A stretch of DNA of 64,000 nt, from contig NZ_JABENB010000003.1 in the NCBI RefSeq assembly GCF_013002715.1, positions 434,001 to 498,000 on the forward strand, in the 5' to 3' direction. The notes below the pieces were generated by a model. That model made no database searches. It was not told where the DNA came from and was given only the letters and a program-made list of their open reading frames with translations. This document shows, in pieces, positions 10,967 to 19,959 of this stretch (positions within the stretch are counted from its first letter, which is position 1; every line of letters begins with the position of its first letter). The DNA is from Flexivirga aerilata (GTDB lineage: Bacteria > Actinomycetota > Actinomycetes > Actinomycetales > Dermatophilaceae). The position numbers and the translations under genes were made by a program.

Positions 10967-11508
10967 CGCCGCGGCGCCTCGGCTTCGGCCGCGACCACCT
11001 CGACGTCGCCCGGGTGCCGGTCGCGGATCGCCGCTGCGATGCGGTGCTGCAGGGTGAAACCGGCGGCCGGGCAGTGCGAGCAGGTGCCGGCGAAGCCGAC
11101 CTCGACCAGACCGTCGCGCGCCGACACCAGCCACACGCGACCGCCGTGGGACCGCACGTAGTCGCCGGCCGGGCCGTCGATCACCTCGCGGGCGGCCGCT
11201 TCGAGGCGCGCGTCGTCACCCCATTGAGCCGGCGAATCAGCCTGCCAATGCTGGGGATCGGCCAGGGCCTCACGCAGGCTCGACCGGACCGAGGCTCCCG
11301 CCGTACGCCAGTCGAGACCGTCGGCGAGGCGGACGACCACGGCGTCGCTCTCGCAGCGCAGCGACTCCACGGTGCCGTCCTGCAGCAGCGCCTCCAGAGG
11401 CTCCGCGGCGTGCTGCACGGGGCCCACGAAGGGCGTCACGTCGGCGCCGGTCACCCATCGCACCGACCTGGGATCGGCGGCGACCGGCTCCGGGTGCAGG
11501 GCGACCAT
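10936..11508 (-). CDS. Nfu-type Fe-S carrier protein in the feo operon
   Basis: The 190-residue protein has an N-terminal Nfu-like domain (about 15-85) and a C-terminal NifU-like domain with the C143-x2-C146 pair (GTCSHCPAAG) that bridges a cluster between two subunits. Nfu proteins carry [4Fe-4S] clusters to client enzymes. Its start overlaps the feoB stop by 1 nt, so it is translated from the iron-uptake transcript rather than the suf transcript. It ends 31 nt inside the 3' end of ctaA on the other strand. A role in using incoming iron is an inference from this linkage. Confidence 0.85.
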   Translation of the reverse strand: MVALHPEPVAADPRSVRWVTGADVTPFVGPVQHAAEPLEALLQDGTVESLRCESDAVVVRLADGLDWRTAGASVRSSLREALADPQHWQADSPAQWGDDARLEAAAREVIDGPAGDYVRSHGGRVWLVSARDGLVEVGFAGTCSHCPAAGFTLQHRIAAAIRDRHPGDVEVVAAEAEAPRRQRWLTLGRR

Positions 11509-13445
11509 CAGGCGACCGCCGCGACGACCGAGTGCACGACGAAGGCCATCGTCCAGGCGAGCACGAACATGTAGCCGAACGCGATCGCCGGCCAGCGCCA
11601 GGTGCCGGTCTCGCGGCGCATCACCCCGATCGTCGACATGCACTGCAGCGCGAAGAGGAAGAAGGTGAGCAGTGCGGCCGTCGTCGGGGCGTCGAAGAGT
11701 TTGCGCTCTCCCCCGTGCCCGTCCGACGTCTGCATCTGCTGCAGGGCGGTCGTGGGCGAGTCGGGGTTGTCGGCGGCCGCGACCTGACCGAGCGTCGCCA
11801 CGAAGACCTCGCGCGCCGAGAGCGACGCCAGCACACCGACATTGACGCGCCAGTCGAAACCGAGCGGCTCGAAGACCGGCTCGACGGCCCGGCCGGCGTC
11901 GGCGGCGAAGCTGTGGTCCAGCACGTATGACGAGGTGGCCGCGGTGTCGTCGGGGTTGATCCCGGCGGCCCGGAAGTCGCTCGTGCCCCGCGCCGGCAGG
12001 TTGAGCAGCAGCCAGAGCACGACGGTCACCACCAGGATGATCCGGCCGACCTTGTGCAGGAAGCCCTTGGCGGCGTCCCAGACGGCGACCGCGACCGAGC
12101 GGGCCCGCGGCAGCCGGTAGCTCGGCATCTCCATGTAGAACGGCAGCACCGGTCCGTGCCGGCCGGTGAACTTCTTGAACAGCCAGGCGGTGCCCATCGC
12201 GGCGAGCGCGCCGCCGAGGTAGAGGCAGAACATCACCAGGCCCTGCGCGCCGACCGGCCCGAAGCGGGTCGACGGGTCGACGAGCAGCCCGACGAGCAGG
12301 ACGTAGACGGTCAGCCGCGCGGAGCAGGTCATGAGCGGCGCCGCCATCATCGTGGCGATCCGGTCGCGCGCCGACGGCAGCGATCGTGTCGCCATGATGC
12401 CCGGTATGGCGCAGGCGAGCGCCGACAACAGCGCCACGAAGGCCCGGCCCTCCAGCCCGGCGCGCGCCATGATGCGGTCCATCAGGAACGCCGCCCGCGA
12501 CAGGTAGCCGCTGCCCTCCAGCACGGAGATCATGAGAAAGAGCAGGACGATCTGCGGGAGGAAGACCAGGACGCTGCCCACGCCGCCGATCAGGGCGTTG
12601 GACAAGAAGGCCCCGAAGATGCCGTGCACGTGCTCGGCGGTGAGCCCGGCCAGCCAGTCGAAGCCCGACTGCACCAGATCCTGCAGCGGCGCCGCGAAGG
12701 TGAAGATGACCTGGAAGAAGAGGAACATCGTGACGAAGAACACCGCGGTCCCCCACACCGGGTGCAGCAGCACCGAGTCGATGCGGGCGGTGCGCCGGTC
12801 GGCCTCGGGCAGCCGGTAACCGGCCGCGTCGAGCACCGAGTCGACCCATTCGCGCAGCTCGGTGCTGTCCACCGGCGGCGGCACGATCGGCGACGCCCAG
12901 GACTCCGGGCGGCCGAGGGCCTCGCGCAGGGCACCGAGGTCGTCGCGCGCACCGGCCACGACCGGCACGACCTGCACTCCCAGTGCGCGCTGCAGCGCGG
13001 AGACGTCCACACTGCCCTGACGGCGGGCCAATTCGTCGCGGAAGGTGAGCACGACGGTCGTCGGCAGGCCGACCTGCAGCACCTGGGCCAGCAGCCCGAG
13101 GGAGCGGCGCAGCGTGGTCGCGTCGAGCAGCACCAGCACGGCGTCGGGCGTCTCGACGGTGGTATCCCCCGCGTCGAGCACCTGGGTGACGATCTGCTCG
13201 TCCGGGCTGATCGCGTCGAGGCTGTAGGTGCCCGGCAGGTCCTCCAGCACCAGCTCGCCGTCGGCGGTGCGGACGGTCCCCTCGAACCGCGCCACGGTGA
13301 CGCCCGGGTAGTTGCCGGTCTTGGCGCGCAGACCGGTCAGTGCGTTGAAGAGGGTGGTCTTGCCGGAGTTGGGGCTGCCGACGAGCGCGACCCGTGCGGT
13401 GCCGCTCGCGACCTTGACCGCCGCACCGCCGTGGTGGTGACCCAT
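11508..13445 (-). CDS. feoB: Ferrous iron transporter FeoB
   Basis: FeoB imports Fe(II) through a membrane domain controlled by a cytoplasmic GTPase domain. The 645-residue protein has G1 GSPNSGKTT (about 23-31), YPGVTV as G2 and DLPGTYSL as G3. The expected G4 N-x-x-D reads LTFRDE, so the Asn is replaced. Gate segments follow, with SVLEGSGYLSRAAFLMD and ACAIPGIMATR typical of the family. The N-terminus is short and His-rich (MGHHHGG). It overlaps feoA and nfu by 1 nt on each side, making one compact operon. Confidence 0.96.
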   Translation of the reverse strand: MGHHHGGAAVKVASGTARVALVGSPNSGKTTLFNALTGLRAKTGNYPGVTVARFEGTVRTADGELVLEDLPGTYSLDAISPDEQIVTQVLDAGDTTVETPDAVLVLLDATTLRRSLGLLAQVLQVGLPTTVVLTFRDELARRQGSVDVSALQRALGVQVVPVVAGARDDLGALREALGRPESWASPIVPPPVDSTELREWVDSVLDAAGYRLPEADRRTARIDSVLLHPVWGTAVFFVTMFLFFQVIFTFAAPLQDLVQSGFDWLAGLTAEHVHGIFGAFLSNALIGGVGSVLVFLPQIVLLFLMISVLEGSGYLSRAAFLMDRIMARAGLEGRAFVALLSALACAIPGIMATRSLPSARDRIATMMAAPLMTCSARLTVYVLLVGLLVDPSTRFGPVGAQGLVMFCLYLGGALAAMGTAWLFKKFTGRHGPVLPFYMEMPSYRLPRARSVAVAVWDAAKGFLHKVGRIILVVTVVLWLLLNLPARGTSDFRAAGINPDDTAATSSYVLDHSFAADAGRAVEPVFEPLGFDWRVNVGVLASLSAREVFVATLGQVAAADNPDSPTTALQQMQTSDGHGGERKLFDAPTTAALLTFFLFALQCMSTIGVMRRETGTWRWPAIAFGYMFVLAWTMAFVVHSVVAAVA

Positions 13446-13750
13446 CAGGCGTCGACGCGGATCAGCTTCGCCTGTTCCCGGCGCAGCGCGATCTCGTAGC
13501 CGGCCACCCGGAAGACGACCGGGTCGCCGAGCGGCGCCTTGCGGACGACGTCGACCGGCGCCCCGGGGGCGAAGCCGAGGTCGTGCAGCCGGCGGGTGGT
13601 GGCCGCGGGCGCGGCCGCGGCGAACCCGGTCACGACCGCCTCGTCGCCGACCCGCAACCCGGCCAGCGAGGCAGCGTCCGCCCCGGCTTCGGCGGTGGCT
13701 TCCACGGCCGGCAACTGCCGGCCGGCGAGGATCTCGGCGACGAGTGACAT
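13445..13750 (-). CDS. feoA: FeoA ferrous iron transport accessory protein
   Basis: FeoA is a small SH3-like cytoplasmic protein needed for FeoB function. The 101-residue product has a 30-residue N-terminal extension ([12 protein letters not shown] region) and then the FeoA core with [17 protein letters not shown] and [14 protein letters not shown]. It is the first gene of the feoA-feoB-nfu operon and overlaps feoB by 1 nt. An IdeR/DtxR-like box lies 30 nt upstream of its ATG, so iron-dependent repression is expected. Confidence 0.93.
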   Translation of the reverse strand: MSLVAEILAGRQLPAVEATAEAGADAASLAGLRVGDEAVVTGFAAAAPAATTRRLHDLGFAPGAPVDVVRKAPLGDPVVFRVAGYEIALRREQAKLIRVDA

Positions 13751-13779
13751 GGGCGACCTTCGAGAGACGATGTGGAACG

Positions 13780-13798
13780 TTAGGGAAGGCTACCCTGC
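13780..13798 (-). promoter_or_regulatory. IdeR/DtxR-like iron box upstream of feoA
   Basis: The 19-mer TTAGGGAAGGCTACCCTGC agrees with the classical iron box TTAGGTTAGGCTAACCTAA at 14 of 19 positions, including the conserved GGCTA core. It lies in the 110-nt gap between feoA (start 13750) and the end of ctaB. The position fits repression of feoABnfu by an iron-loaded DtxR-family regulator, which is not encoded in this window. Confidence 0.6.
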
Positions 13799-13860
13799 CT
13801 TCCTGAAATGTCCACCGTCCCCGGCAGGTTCGCCGGACGGAATGCCCGACCAGTGCCCCA

Positions 13861-14826
13861 TCAGTGCAGGGTCAGGTGCACCAGCGGGTCGATCGCGACC
13901 GCGACGAAGACCAGCGTCAGATAGCTGATCGAGTAGTGGAACAGCCGCATCGGCTTCAGCTCGGCGTATGACGCGCCGGCCCGCGCCTTGGCGAGCAGCG
14001 TGTGCGCCTCGCGCAGGAACACGCCGCCGGCGACGAGCGCGACCGCGGTGTAGATCAGGCCCATGCCGGCGACCGGCACCAGCACCAGCGTGGTGAGCAC
14101 GGTGACCCAGCTGTAGATGACGACCTGGCGGGCGACGGCGACGTCCTCGGCGACCACCGGCAGCATCGGCACGCCGGCGCTGGCGTAGTCGTCGCGGAAC
14201 CGCATCGACAGCGGCCAGTAGTGCGGCGGCGTCCAGAAGAAGACGATCAGGAAGAGCACGACCGCCGACCAGCTGAGCGAGTTGGTGACCGCCGACCAGC
14301 CGATGAGCGCCGGCATACACCCGGCGACGCCGCCCCACACGATGTTCTGCGAGGTACGACGCTTCAGCAGCAGCGTGTAGAAGCCGACGTAGAGCACGAT
14401 CGCGGCCAGGGAGAGCGCCGCCGACAGCCAGTTGACGAGCAGCCCGAGCCACAGCACGGAGACGACGCCGAGCACCAGCCCGAAGGTGAGACCGGCCCGC
14501 GGGCTGATCGCGCCGGTGGCGAGCGGCCGGCCCTCGGTGCGGTGCATCAACCGGTCGATGTCGCGGTCGAGGTAGCAGTTGAGGGCGTTGGCCGAACCGG
14601 CCGAGAGCGAACCGCCGACGAGAGTGGCGAGGATCAGCCAGAGCGACGGCACGCCCCGGTCGGCGAGGAACATCACCGGGAACGTCGTGACCAGCAGCAG
14701 CTCGATGATGCGGGGCTTGGTGAGCGAGACGTAGTCGCGAATCACCGCGCCCATCGGGCGCTTTGGGCGAGAGCCGCGTTCGGCGTCGGCTCGGCCGTCG
14801 GCCGGGCGCGGCTCGATCGCGGTCAC
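13861..14826 (-). CDS. ctaB: Heme O synthase (protoheme IX farnesyltransferase, CtaB)
   Basis: CtaB adds a farnesyl chain to heme B, the step before CtaA. The 321-residue membrane prenyltransferase shows the first aspartate-rich motif NCYLDRDID and the second near [10 protein letters not shown], with multiple hydrophobic helices. The GTG start at 14826 has only a weak ribosome site. A hydrophilic 25-residue N-terminus precedes [18 protein letters not shown], the usual family start. It faces the tkt operon, the arrangement seen in other actinobacteria, and is separated from ctaA here by the feo operon. Confidence 0.95.
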   Translation of the reverse strand: MTAIEPRPADGRADAERGSRPKRPMGAVIRDYVSLTKPRIIELLLVTTFPVMFLADRGVPSLWLILATLVGGSLSAGSANALNCYLDRDIDRLMHRTEGRPLATGAISPRAGLTFGLVLGVVSVLWLGLLVNWLSAALSLAAIVLYVGFYTLLLKRRTSQNIVWGGVAGCMPALIGWSAVTNSLSWSAVVLFLIVFFWTPPHYWPLSMRFRDDYASAGVPMLPVVAEDVAVARQVVIYSWVTVLTTLVLVPVAGMGLIYTAVALVAGGVFLREAHTLLAKARAGASYAELKPMRLFHYSISYLTLVFVAVAIDPLVHLTLH

Positions 14827-14887
14827 GTGTCTTCAGTCTCTTTCGTCGCTGCGGTGGTGCAGGTCGTCTCGCCATACGGCGACGGCA

Positions 14888-14893
14888 AGTCTA
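14888..14893 (-). promoter_or_regulatory. -10 box of ctaB
   Basis: Read on the minus strand, TAGACT lies 62 nt upstream of the ctaB start, inside the 196-nt divergent region shared with tkt. No good -35 match is seen. Confidence 0.4.
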
Positions 14894-14966
14894 GCTCGCG
14901 TGAATACCCCTTCGAGCGGGCGGGTATCCGGGATTGACCACCCTGCGCGGGCACCGGCCGCGGGTC

Positions 14967-14972
14967 TAGGCT
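14967..14972 (+). promoter_or_regulatory. -10 box of the pentose-phosphate operon
   Basis: TAGGCT lies 50 nt before the tkt GTG, leaving a 5' leader with a strong ribosome site (GAAGGAG, 15007-15013). A TTGACC at 14936 is too far away to be its -35. Confidence 0.4.
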
Positions 14973-15022
14973 CGTGGCGAAAAGTCAATCATCGCCGACT
15001 TCCCTCGAAGGAGCAGTCCGTC

Positions 15023-17182
15023 GTGAGCCAGGACACCTCAGCCACCACCACGGGACGCGACGCGTCCCTGTCCGAGCCGATCGCCACCAATGCCGGCTGG
15101 ACACCGACCGACGTGCGCGCGGTCGACACCGTCCGTGTCCTCGCGGCCGACGCGGTGCAGAAGGTCGGCAACGGTCACCCGGGCACCGCGATGAGCCTCG
15201 CGCCGCTGGCCTACCTGCTCTACCAGAAGGTCATGCGCATCGACCCGTCCGACCCGACCTGGATCGGCCGTGACCGCTTCGTGCTGTCAGCCGGGCACTC
15301 GAGCCTGACGCAGTACATCCAACTGTTCTTCTCCGGTTACGGCCTGGAGCTGAAGGACCTGGAGTCCCTGCGCACCTGGGGCTCGCTGACGCCGGGCCAC
15401 CCGGAGTTCCGGCACACCGACGGCGTCGACATCACCACCGGCCCGCTCGGCTCGGGCATCGCTTCCTCGGTCGGTATGGCGATGGCGCAGCGCCGCCAGC
15501 GCGGCCTGTTCGACCCGGACGCCGCGCCCGGCACCAGCCCCTTCGACCACCGCATCTGGGTGATCGCCTCCGACGGTGACCTCATGGAAGGCGTGTCGGG
15601 AGAGGCCGGTTCGCTCGCCGGCCAGCAGCAGCTCGGCAACCTGATCGCCTTCTACGACCAGAACCAGATCTCGATCGAGGACGACACCGACGTGTCGTTC
15701 AGCGAGGACGTCGCCAAGCGTTACGAGGCCTACGGCTGGCACGTGCAGACCGTCGACTGGCGCACCGGCGACGCACCCGACAGCAACAGCAAGACCTACA
15801 CCGAGAACGTCGACGAGCTGCTCGCCGCGATCGAGGCCGCCGAGAAGGTCACCGACAAGCCGTCGCTGATCGCGCTACGCACGATCCTCGCCTGGCCGGC
15901 CCCCACCAAGCAGGGCACCGGCAAGGCACACGGCAGCGCCCTCGGCGACGAGGAGGTCGCCGCGACCAAGAAGCTGCTCGGCTTCGACCCGGAGAAGAAC
16001 TTCGAGGTGTCCGACGAGGTGCTGCAGCACGTCCGCAAGGTCAAGGACCGCGGCGCGCAGCTGCACAAGGAGTGGCAGGCCGGCTTCGACAAGTGGCGCG
16101 AGAGCAACCCGGAGGGCGCCAAGCTGCTCGACCGGTTGCTCGCGCACAAGCTCCCCGACGACTTCGACAGCGCCTTCCCGACCTGGGAGCCGGACCCGAA
16201 GGGCATCGCCACCCGTGCGGCGTCGGGCAAGATCCTCACCGCGCTGGCACCGGTGCTGCCGGAGCTGTGGGGCGGCTCGGCCGACCTCGCCGAGTCCAAC
16301 AACACCACGATGGAGGGCGAGCCGAGCTTCCTGCCCGAGGACCGCCAGACCAACGAGTGGAAGGGCGGCCCCTACGGCCGCACCCTGCACTTCGGCATCC
16401 GCGAGAACGCCATGGGTATGGCGCTCAACGGCATCGCGCTCGAGGGCCTGACCCGGCCCTACGGCGGCACCTTCCTGGTGTTCTCCGACTACATGCGCCC
16501 GGCGGTGCGGCTGGCCGCGATCCAGCAGCTGCCGGTCACCTTCGTGTGGACGCACGACTCGATCGGCCTCGGCGAGGACGGCCCGACCCATCAGCCGATC
16601 GAGCACCTCGCGGCGCTGCGCGCCATACCGGGCCTGGCAGTGGTGCGCCCGGCGGACGCCAACGAGACGTCGGTCGCGTGGAAGACGATCCTGGAGCACT
16701 TCGACAACCCGTCCGGGCTGATCCTGTCCCGGCAGGCGCTGCCGATTGTGGACCGCAAGGAGTTCGCGTCGGCCGACGGCGTGGCCCGCGGCGCCTACGT
16801 GCTGGCCGACACCGACGGCACGCCCGACGTGATCCTGATCGCATCCGGCTCCGAGGTGAGCCTCGCGCTCGAAGGCCGGAAGGCTTTGGCGGACAAGGGT
16901 GTTAAGGCTCGTGTGGTGTCCATGCCGTGCCGTGAGTGGTTCGAGCAGCAGGACGACGCCTACCGCGAGGAAGTGCTGCCGGCCGCCGTCAAGGCACGCG
17001 TGAGCGTCGAGGCCGCCAGCCCCTTCGGCTGGCGCGACCTGATCGGCGACGCGGGCCGCACGGTGTCGATCGACCACTTCGGTGCCAGCGCGGCCGGCTC
17101 GGTGCTGATGGAGAAGTTCGGCTTCACGCCGGAGCACGTGGTCTCCGCAGCCGAGGAGTCCATCCAGGCCGCCACCCGCTGA
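15023..17182 (+). CDS. tkt: Transketolase
   Basis: Transketolase moves two-carbon units between sugar phosphates using thiamine diphosphate and links the pentose-phosphate pathway to glycolysis. The 719-residue protein has the substrate loop [13 protein letters not shown], the ThDP/metal motif [13 protein letters not shown] with the following N residues, and the C-terminal pyrimidine-domain [20 protein letters not shown]. The GTG at 15023 is chosen because AAGGAG lies 9 nt before it; the longer upstream frame has no start signal. It opens a six-gene operon running to pgl. Confidence 0.97.
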   Translation: MSQDTSATTTGRDASLSEPIATNAGWTPTDVRAVDTVRVLAADAVQKVGNGHPGTAMSLAPLAYLLYQKVMRIDPSDPTWIGRDRFVLSAGHSSLTQYIQLFFSGYGLELKDLESLRTWGSLTPGHPEFRHTDGVDITTGPLGSGIASSVGMAMAQRRQRGLFDPDAAPGTSPFDHRIWVIASDGDLMEGVSGEAGSLAGQQQLGNLIAFYDQNQISIEDDTDVSFSEDVAKRYEAYGWHVQTVDWRTGDAPDSNSKTYTENVDELLAAIEAAEKVTDKPSLIALRTILAWPAPTKQGTGKAHGSALGDEEVAATKKLLGFDPEKNFEVSDEVLQHVRKVKDRGAQLHKEWQAGFDKWRESNPEGAKLLDRLLAHKLPDDFDSAFPTWEPDPKGIATRAASGKILTALAPVLPELWGGSADLAESNNTTMEGEPSFLPEDRQTNEWKGGPYGRTLHFGIRENAMGMALNGIALEGLTRPYGGTFLVFSDYMRPAVRLAAIQQLPVTFVWTHDSIGLGEDGPTHQPIEHLAALRAIPGLAVVRPADANETSVAWKTILEHFDNPSGLILSRQALPIVDRKEFASADGVARGAYVLADTDGTPDVILIASGSEVSLALEGRKALADKGVKARVVSMPCREWFEQQDDAYREEVLPAAVKARVSVEAASPFGWRDLIGDAGRTVSIDHFGASAAGSVLMEKFGFTPEHVVSAAEESIQAATR

Positions 17183-17215
17183 CTTCAATCTCTGCAATCT
17201 TCTAGGAGGCACGTG

Positions 17216-18331
17216 ATGAGCAACGACAACACACAGGCACTGAGTGACCTCGGCGTCTCCATCTGGCTGGACGACCTCAGCCGCCCGCTGATCAACGGCG
17301 GCGACCTGCAGAAGCTGGTCGACGACAAGAACGTCGTCGGGGTGACGACCAACCCGACGATCTTCGCGACCGCGCTGTCGGACGGTTCGGCATACAACGA
17401 GCAGGTGGCGCAGCTGGCCGCCAAGGGTGCGACCGTCGACGAGGCGGTCTTCGAGATCACCACCCAGGACGTGCACAACGCCGCGGAGCTGCTGAAGCCG
17501 GTCTACGACGCCACCGACGGCCAGGACGGCCGGGTGTCGATCGAGGTTGACCCGGGGATCGCGCGCGACGCCGACGCGACCGCCGAGATGGCCGAGAAGC
17601 TGTGGGCCAAGGTCGACCAGCCGAACACGATGATCAAGATCCCCGCGACGCTGGAGGGTATCCCGGCGATCGTCAAGACACTCGCCGCGGGCATCAGCGT
17701 CAACGTGACGCTGATCTTCTCGCTGGAGCGCTACCGCGAGGTCATGAACGCCTACCTCACCGGTCTGGAGCAGGCCAAGGAGAACGGCCACGACCTGAGC
17801 AAGATCCGGTCGGTGGCCTCGTTCTTCGTGTCGCGGGTCGACACCGAGATCGACAAGCGGCTGGACGAGATCGGCTCGGAGGAGGCCAAGGCGCTCAAGG
17901 GCAAGGCGGGGGTCGCCAATGCGCGGCTGGCCTACCAGGCGTTCGAGGAGGTCTTCTCGACCCCGCGCTGGCAGACGCTCGCCGACGACGGTGCGCACGT
18001 GCAGCGTCCGCTGTGGGCCTCGACCGGCGTGAAGGACCCGGCATACCCGGACACGTTGTATGTCGTGGACCTCGCGGTCAAGGACACCGTCAACACCATG
18101 CCGCCCAAGACCCTCGACGCGGTCGCCGACCACGGCGCCGTCAAGGGCGACCAGGTGACCGGCCACTACGCCGACGCGGCGAAGGTGCTCGACGACCTGG
18201 AGAAGCTCGGGGTGAGCTACGCCGACGTGGTCGAGGTGCTCGAGAACGAGGGTGTCGACAAGTTCGACAAGTCCTGGGCGGAGCTGCTCGGCTCGGTCGA
18301 CTCGGAGCTGAAGAAGGCGGCTGAGAAGTGA
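17216..18331 (+). CDS. tal: Transaldolase
   Basis: Transaldolase transfers dihydroxyacetone units between sugar phosphates through a Schiff-base lysine, seen here in [11 protein letters not shown]. The 371-residue product is of the longer actinobacterial/cyanobacterial type. The ATG at 17216 is favoured over a GTG at 17213 because AGGAGG (17204-17209) is then 6 nt away. It lies 33 nt after tkt and overlaps pgi by 4 nt. In some bacteria tal and this type of pgi are fused; here they remain two overlapping genes. Confidence 0.96.
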   Translation: MSNDNTQALSDLGVSIWLDDLSRPLINGGDLQKLVDDKNVVGVTTNPTIFATALSDGSAYNEQVAQLAAKGATVDEAVFEITTQDVHNAAELLKPVYDATDGQDGRVSIEVDPGIARDADATAEMAEKLWAKVDQPNTMIKIPATLEGIPAIVKTLAAGISVNVTLIFSLERYREVMNAYLTGLEQAKENGHDLSKIRSVASFFVSRVDTEIDKRLDEIGSEEAKALKGKAGVANARLAYQAFEEVFSTPRWQTLADDGAHVQRPLWASTGVKDPAYPDTLYVVDLAVKDTVNTMPPKTLDAVADHGAVKGDQVTGHYADAAKVLDDLEKLGVSYADVVEVLENEGVDKFDKSWAELLGSVDSELKKAAEK

Positions 18332-19959
18332 GCGAAGAGTCGCAGGCAGAGCTCACCGTCAGCGCGGTCGGCTCGGCGGCCGACGCGATCGCGACCAACG
18401 TGCCCGGACTGGTGTCGGACAAGTTCGCCAGCAAGCTCTTCGCGCAGGACCCGACGCTCTGGGGCCCGGCCGCGGAGGACGAGTCGAGCAAGCGGCTCTC
18501 CTGGGTCGGCCTCGCGTCGTCGTCGCGTCCGTTGCTCGACGAAATCGCCTCGCTGCGCAGCAAACTCACCGACAAGGGCGTCGACCACGTCGTGCTCTGC
18601 GGCATGGGCGGCTCGTCGCTCGCGCCCGAGGTGATCTGCGCGACCGCCGGGGTGCCGATCACCGTGCTGGACTCCTCGCAGCCCGACATGGTGCGCGCCG
18701 CGCTCGACGACCGGCTCGAGCAGACGGTCGTGGTGGTCTCCTCCAAGTCGGGTTCGACGGTCGAGACCGACTCGCAGCGCCGGGCGTACGAAGCCGCGTT
18801 CAAGGACGCCGGCATCGACCCGGCCGAGCGCATCGTGGTCGTGACCGACCCCGGCAGCCCGCTCGACAAGGAGTCCCGGGGGGCCGGCTACACCGTCATC
18901 AACGCCGACCCCGCGGTCGGTGGCCGCTATTCGGCGCTGACCGCCTTCGGCCTGGTGCCGAGCGGCCTGGCCGGCGCCGACGTCGGGCAACTGCTCGACG
19001 AGGCCGCGGCTGCGACGCCGATCCTCGCCGCCGATGACGAGGGCAACCCGGGGCTGCAGCTCGGCGCTGCGCTCGGCGGCACCAAGCCGCTGCGCGACAA
19101 GGTCGTGCTGATCGACGCCGGCACCAAGGCCGTCGGCTTCGGTGACTGGGCCGAGCAGCTGATCGCCGAGAGCACCGGCAAGGACGGCAAGGGCCTGCTC
19201 CCGGTCGTCGTCGGCGACTCCCCCACCGGCGACCAGCTCGACGACGAGCTCTGGGTGCGCCTGGTCGCCACCGACGACGACTCGCAGCCGCAGGGCATCG
19301 CGACCGTCGACGTGGGCGGCACCCTCGGCGCCGCGTTCCTGCTGTGGGAGGCCGCGGTCGCCGCGGCCGGCCGGTTGATCGGCATCAACCCGTTCGACCA
19401 GCCCGACGTGGAGAGCGCCAAGGCGGCGGCTCGCGAGCTGCTCGGCAAGGGCACCGGCTCGGCCGACGCCCCGGCGTTCACCGACGGTGCGGTCGAGGTG
19501 CGCACGGCCGGACCCGACTTTCTCGACGGCGCGTCGACCGTGCCGGAGGCCCTCAAGGCGCTGCTCGCGCAGCTGCCGGCCAGTGGCTACCTCGCGGTGA
19601 TGGCCTATGTCGACCGCATCGCCGACCAGTCGCTCGCCGACGTGCGGATTCCGTTGGCGCGCAAGCTGAATCGGCCGGTCACCTTCGGCTTCGGCCCGCG
19701 CTTCCTGCACTCGACCGGGCAGTACCACAAGGGCGGTCCGGCGGACGGCATCTACCTGCAGATCACCACGGCGCCGGCCGAGGACCTGTCGATCCCGGGC
19801 CGGGAGTTCACCTTCGGCGACTTCATCGCCTCGCAGGCCGGCGGTGACGCCAAGGTGCTCGCCGACCACGGCCGGCCGGTGCTGCGGCTGCACCTGACCG
19901 ACCACGACGCAGGCATCGCCCAACTGCAGCAAGCCATTGCGGAGGTAACCGGTTCATGA
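18328..19959 (+). CDS. pgi: Glucose-6-phosphate isomerase (actinobacterial long form)
   Basis: The enzyme interconverts glucose-6-phosphate and fructose-6-phosphate. The 543-residue protein has two SIS-type sugar-phosphate folds: [12 protein letters not shown] with [10 protein letters not shown] in the first half, and the C-terminal [14 protein letters not shown] motif. This is the version found fused to transaldolase in other bacteria. GTGA overlap with tal and ATGA overlap with zwf show tight coupling, so the oxidative and non-oxidative branches are made from one message. Confidence 0.93.
   Translation: MSEESQAELTVSAVGSAADAIATNVPGLVSDKFASKLFAQDPTLWGPAAEDESSKRLSWVGLASSSRPLLDEIASLRSKLTDKGVDHVVLCGMGGSSLAPEVICATAGVPITVLDSSQPDMVRAALDDRLEQTVVVVSSKSGSTVETDSQRRAYEAAFKDAGIDPAERIVVVTDPGSPLDKESRGAGYTVINADPAVGGRYSALTAFGLVPSGLAGADVGQLLDEAAAATPILAADDEGNPGLQLGAALGGTKPLRDKVVLIDAGTKAVGFGDWAEQLIAESTGKDGKGLLPVVVGDSPTGDQLDDELWVRLVATDDDSQPQGIATVDVGGTLGAAFLLWEAAVAAAGRLIGINPFDQPDVESAKAAARELLGKGTGSADAPAFTDGAVEVRTAGPDFLDGASTVPEALKALLAQLPASGYLAVMAYVDRIADQSLADVRIPLARKLNRPVTFGFGPRFLHSTGQYHKGGPADGIYLQITTAPAEDLSIPGREFTFGDFIASQAGGDAKVLADHGRPVLRLHLTDHDAGIAQLQQAIAEVTGS

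Noticed and set aside
15875-18166. 763-codon open frame on the minus strand opposite tkt and tal
   Set aside because: Antisense shadow; crosses two real genes and has no recognisable motif.
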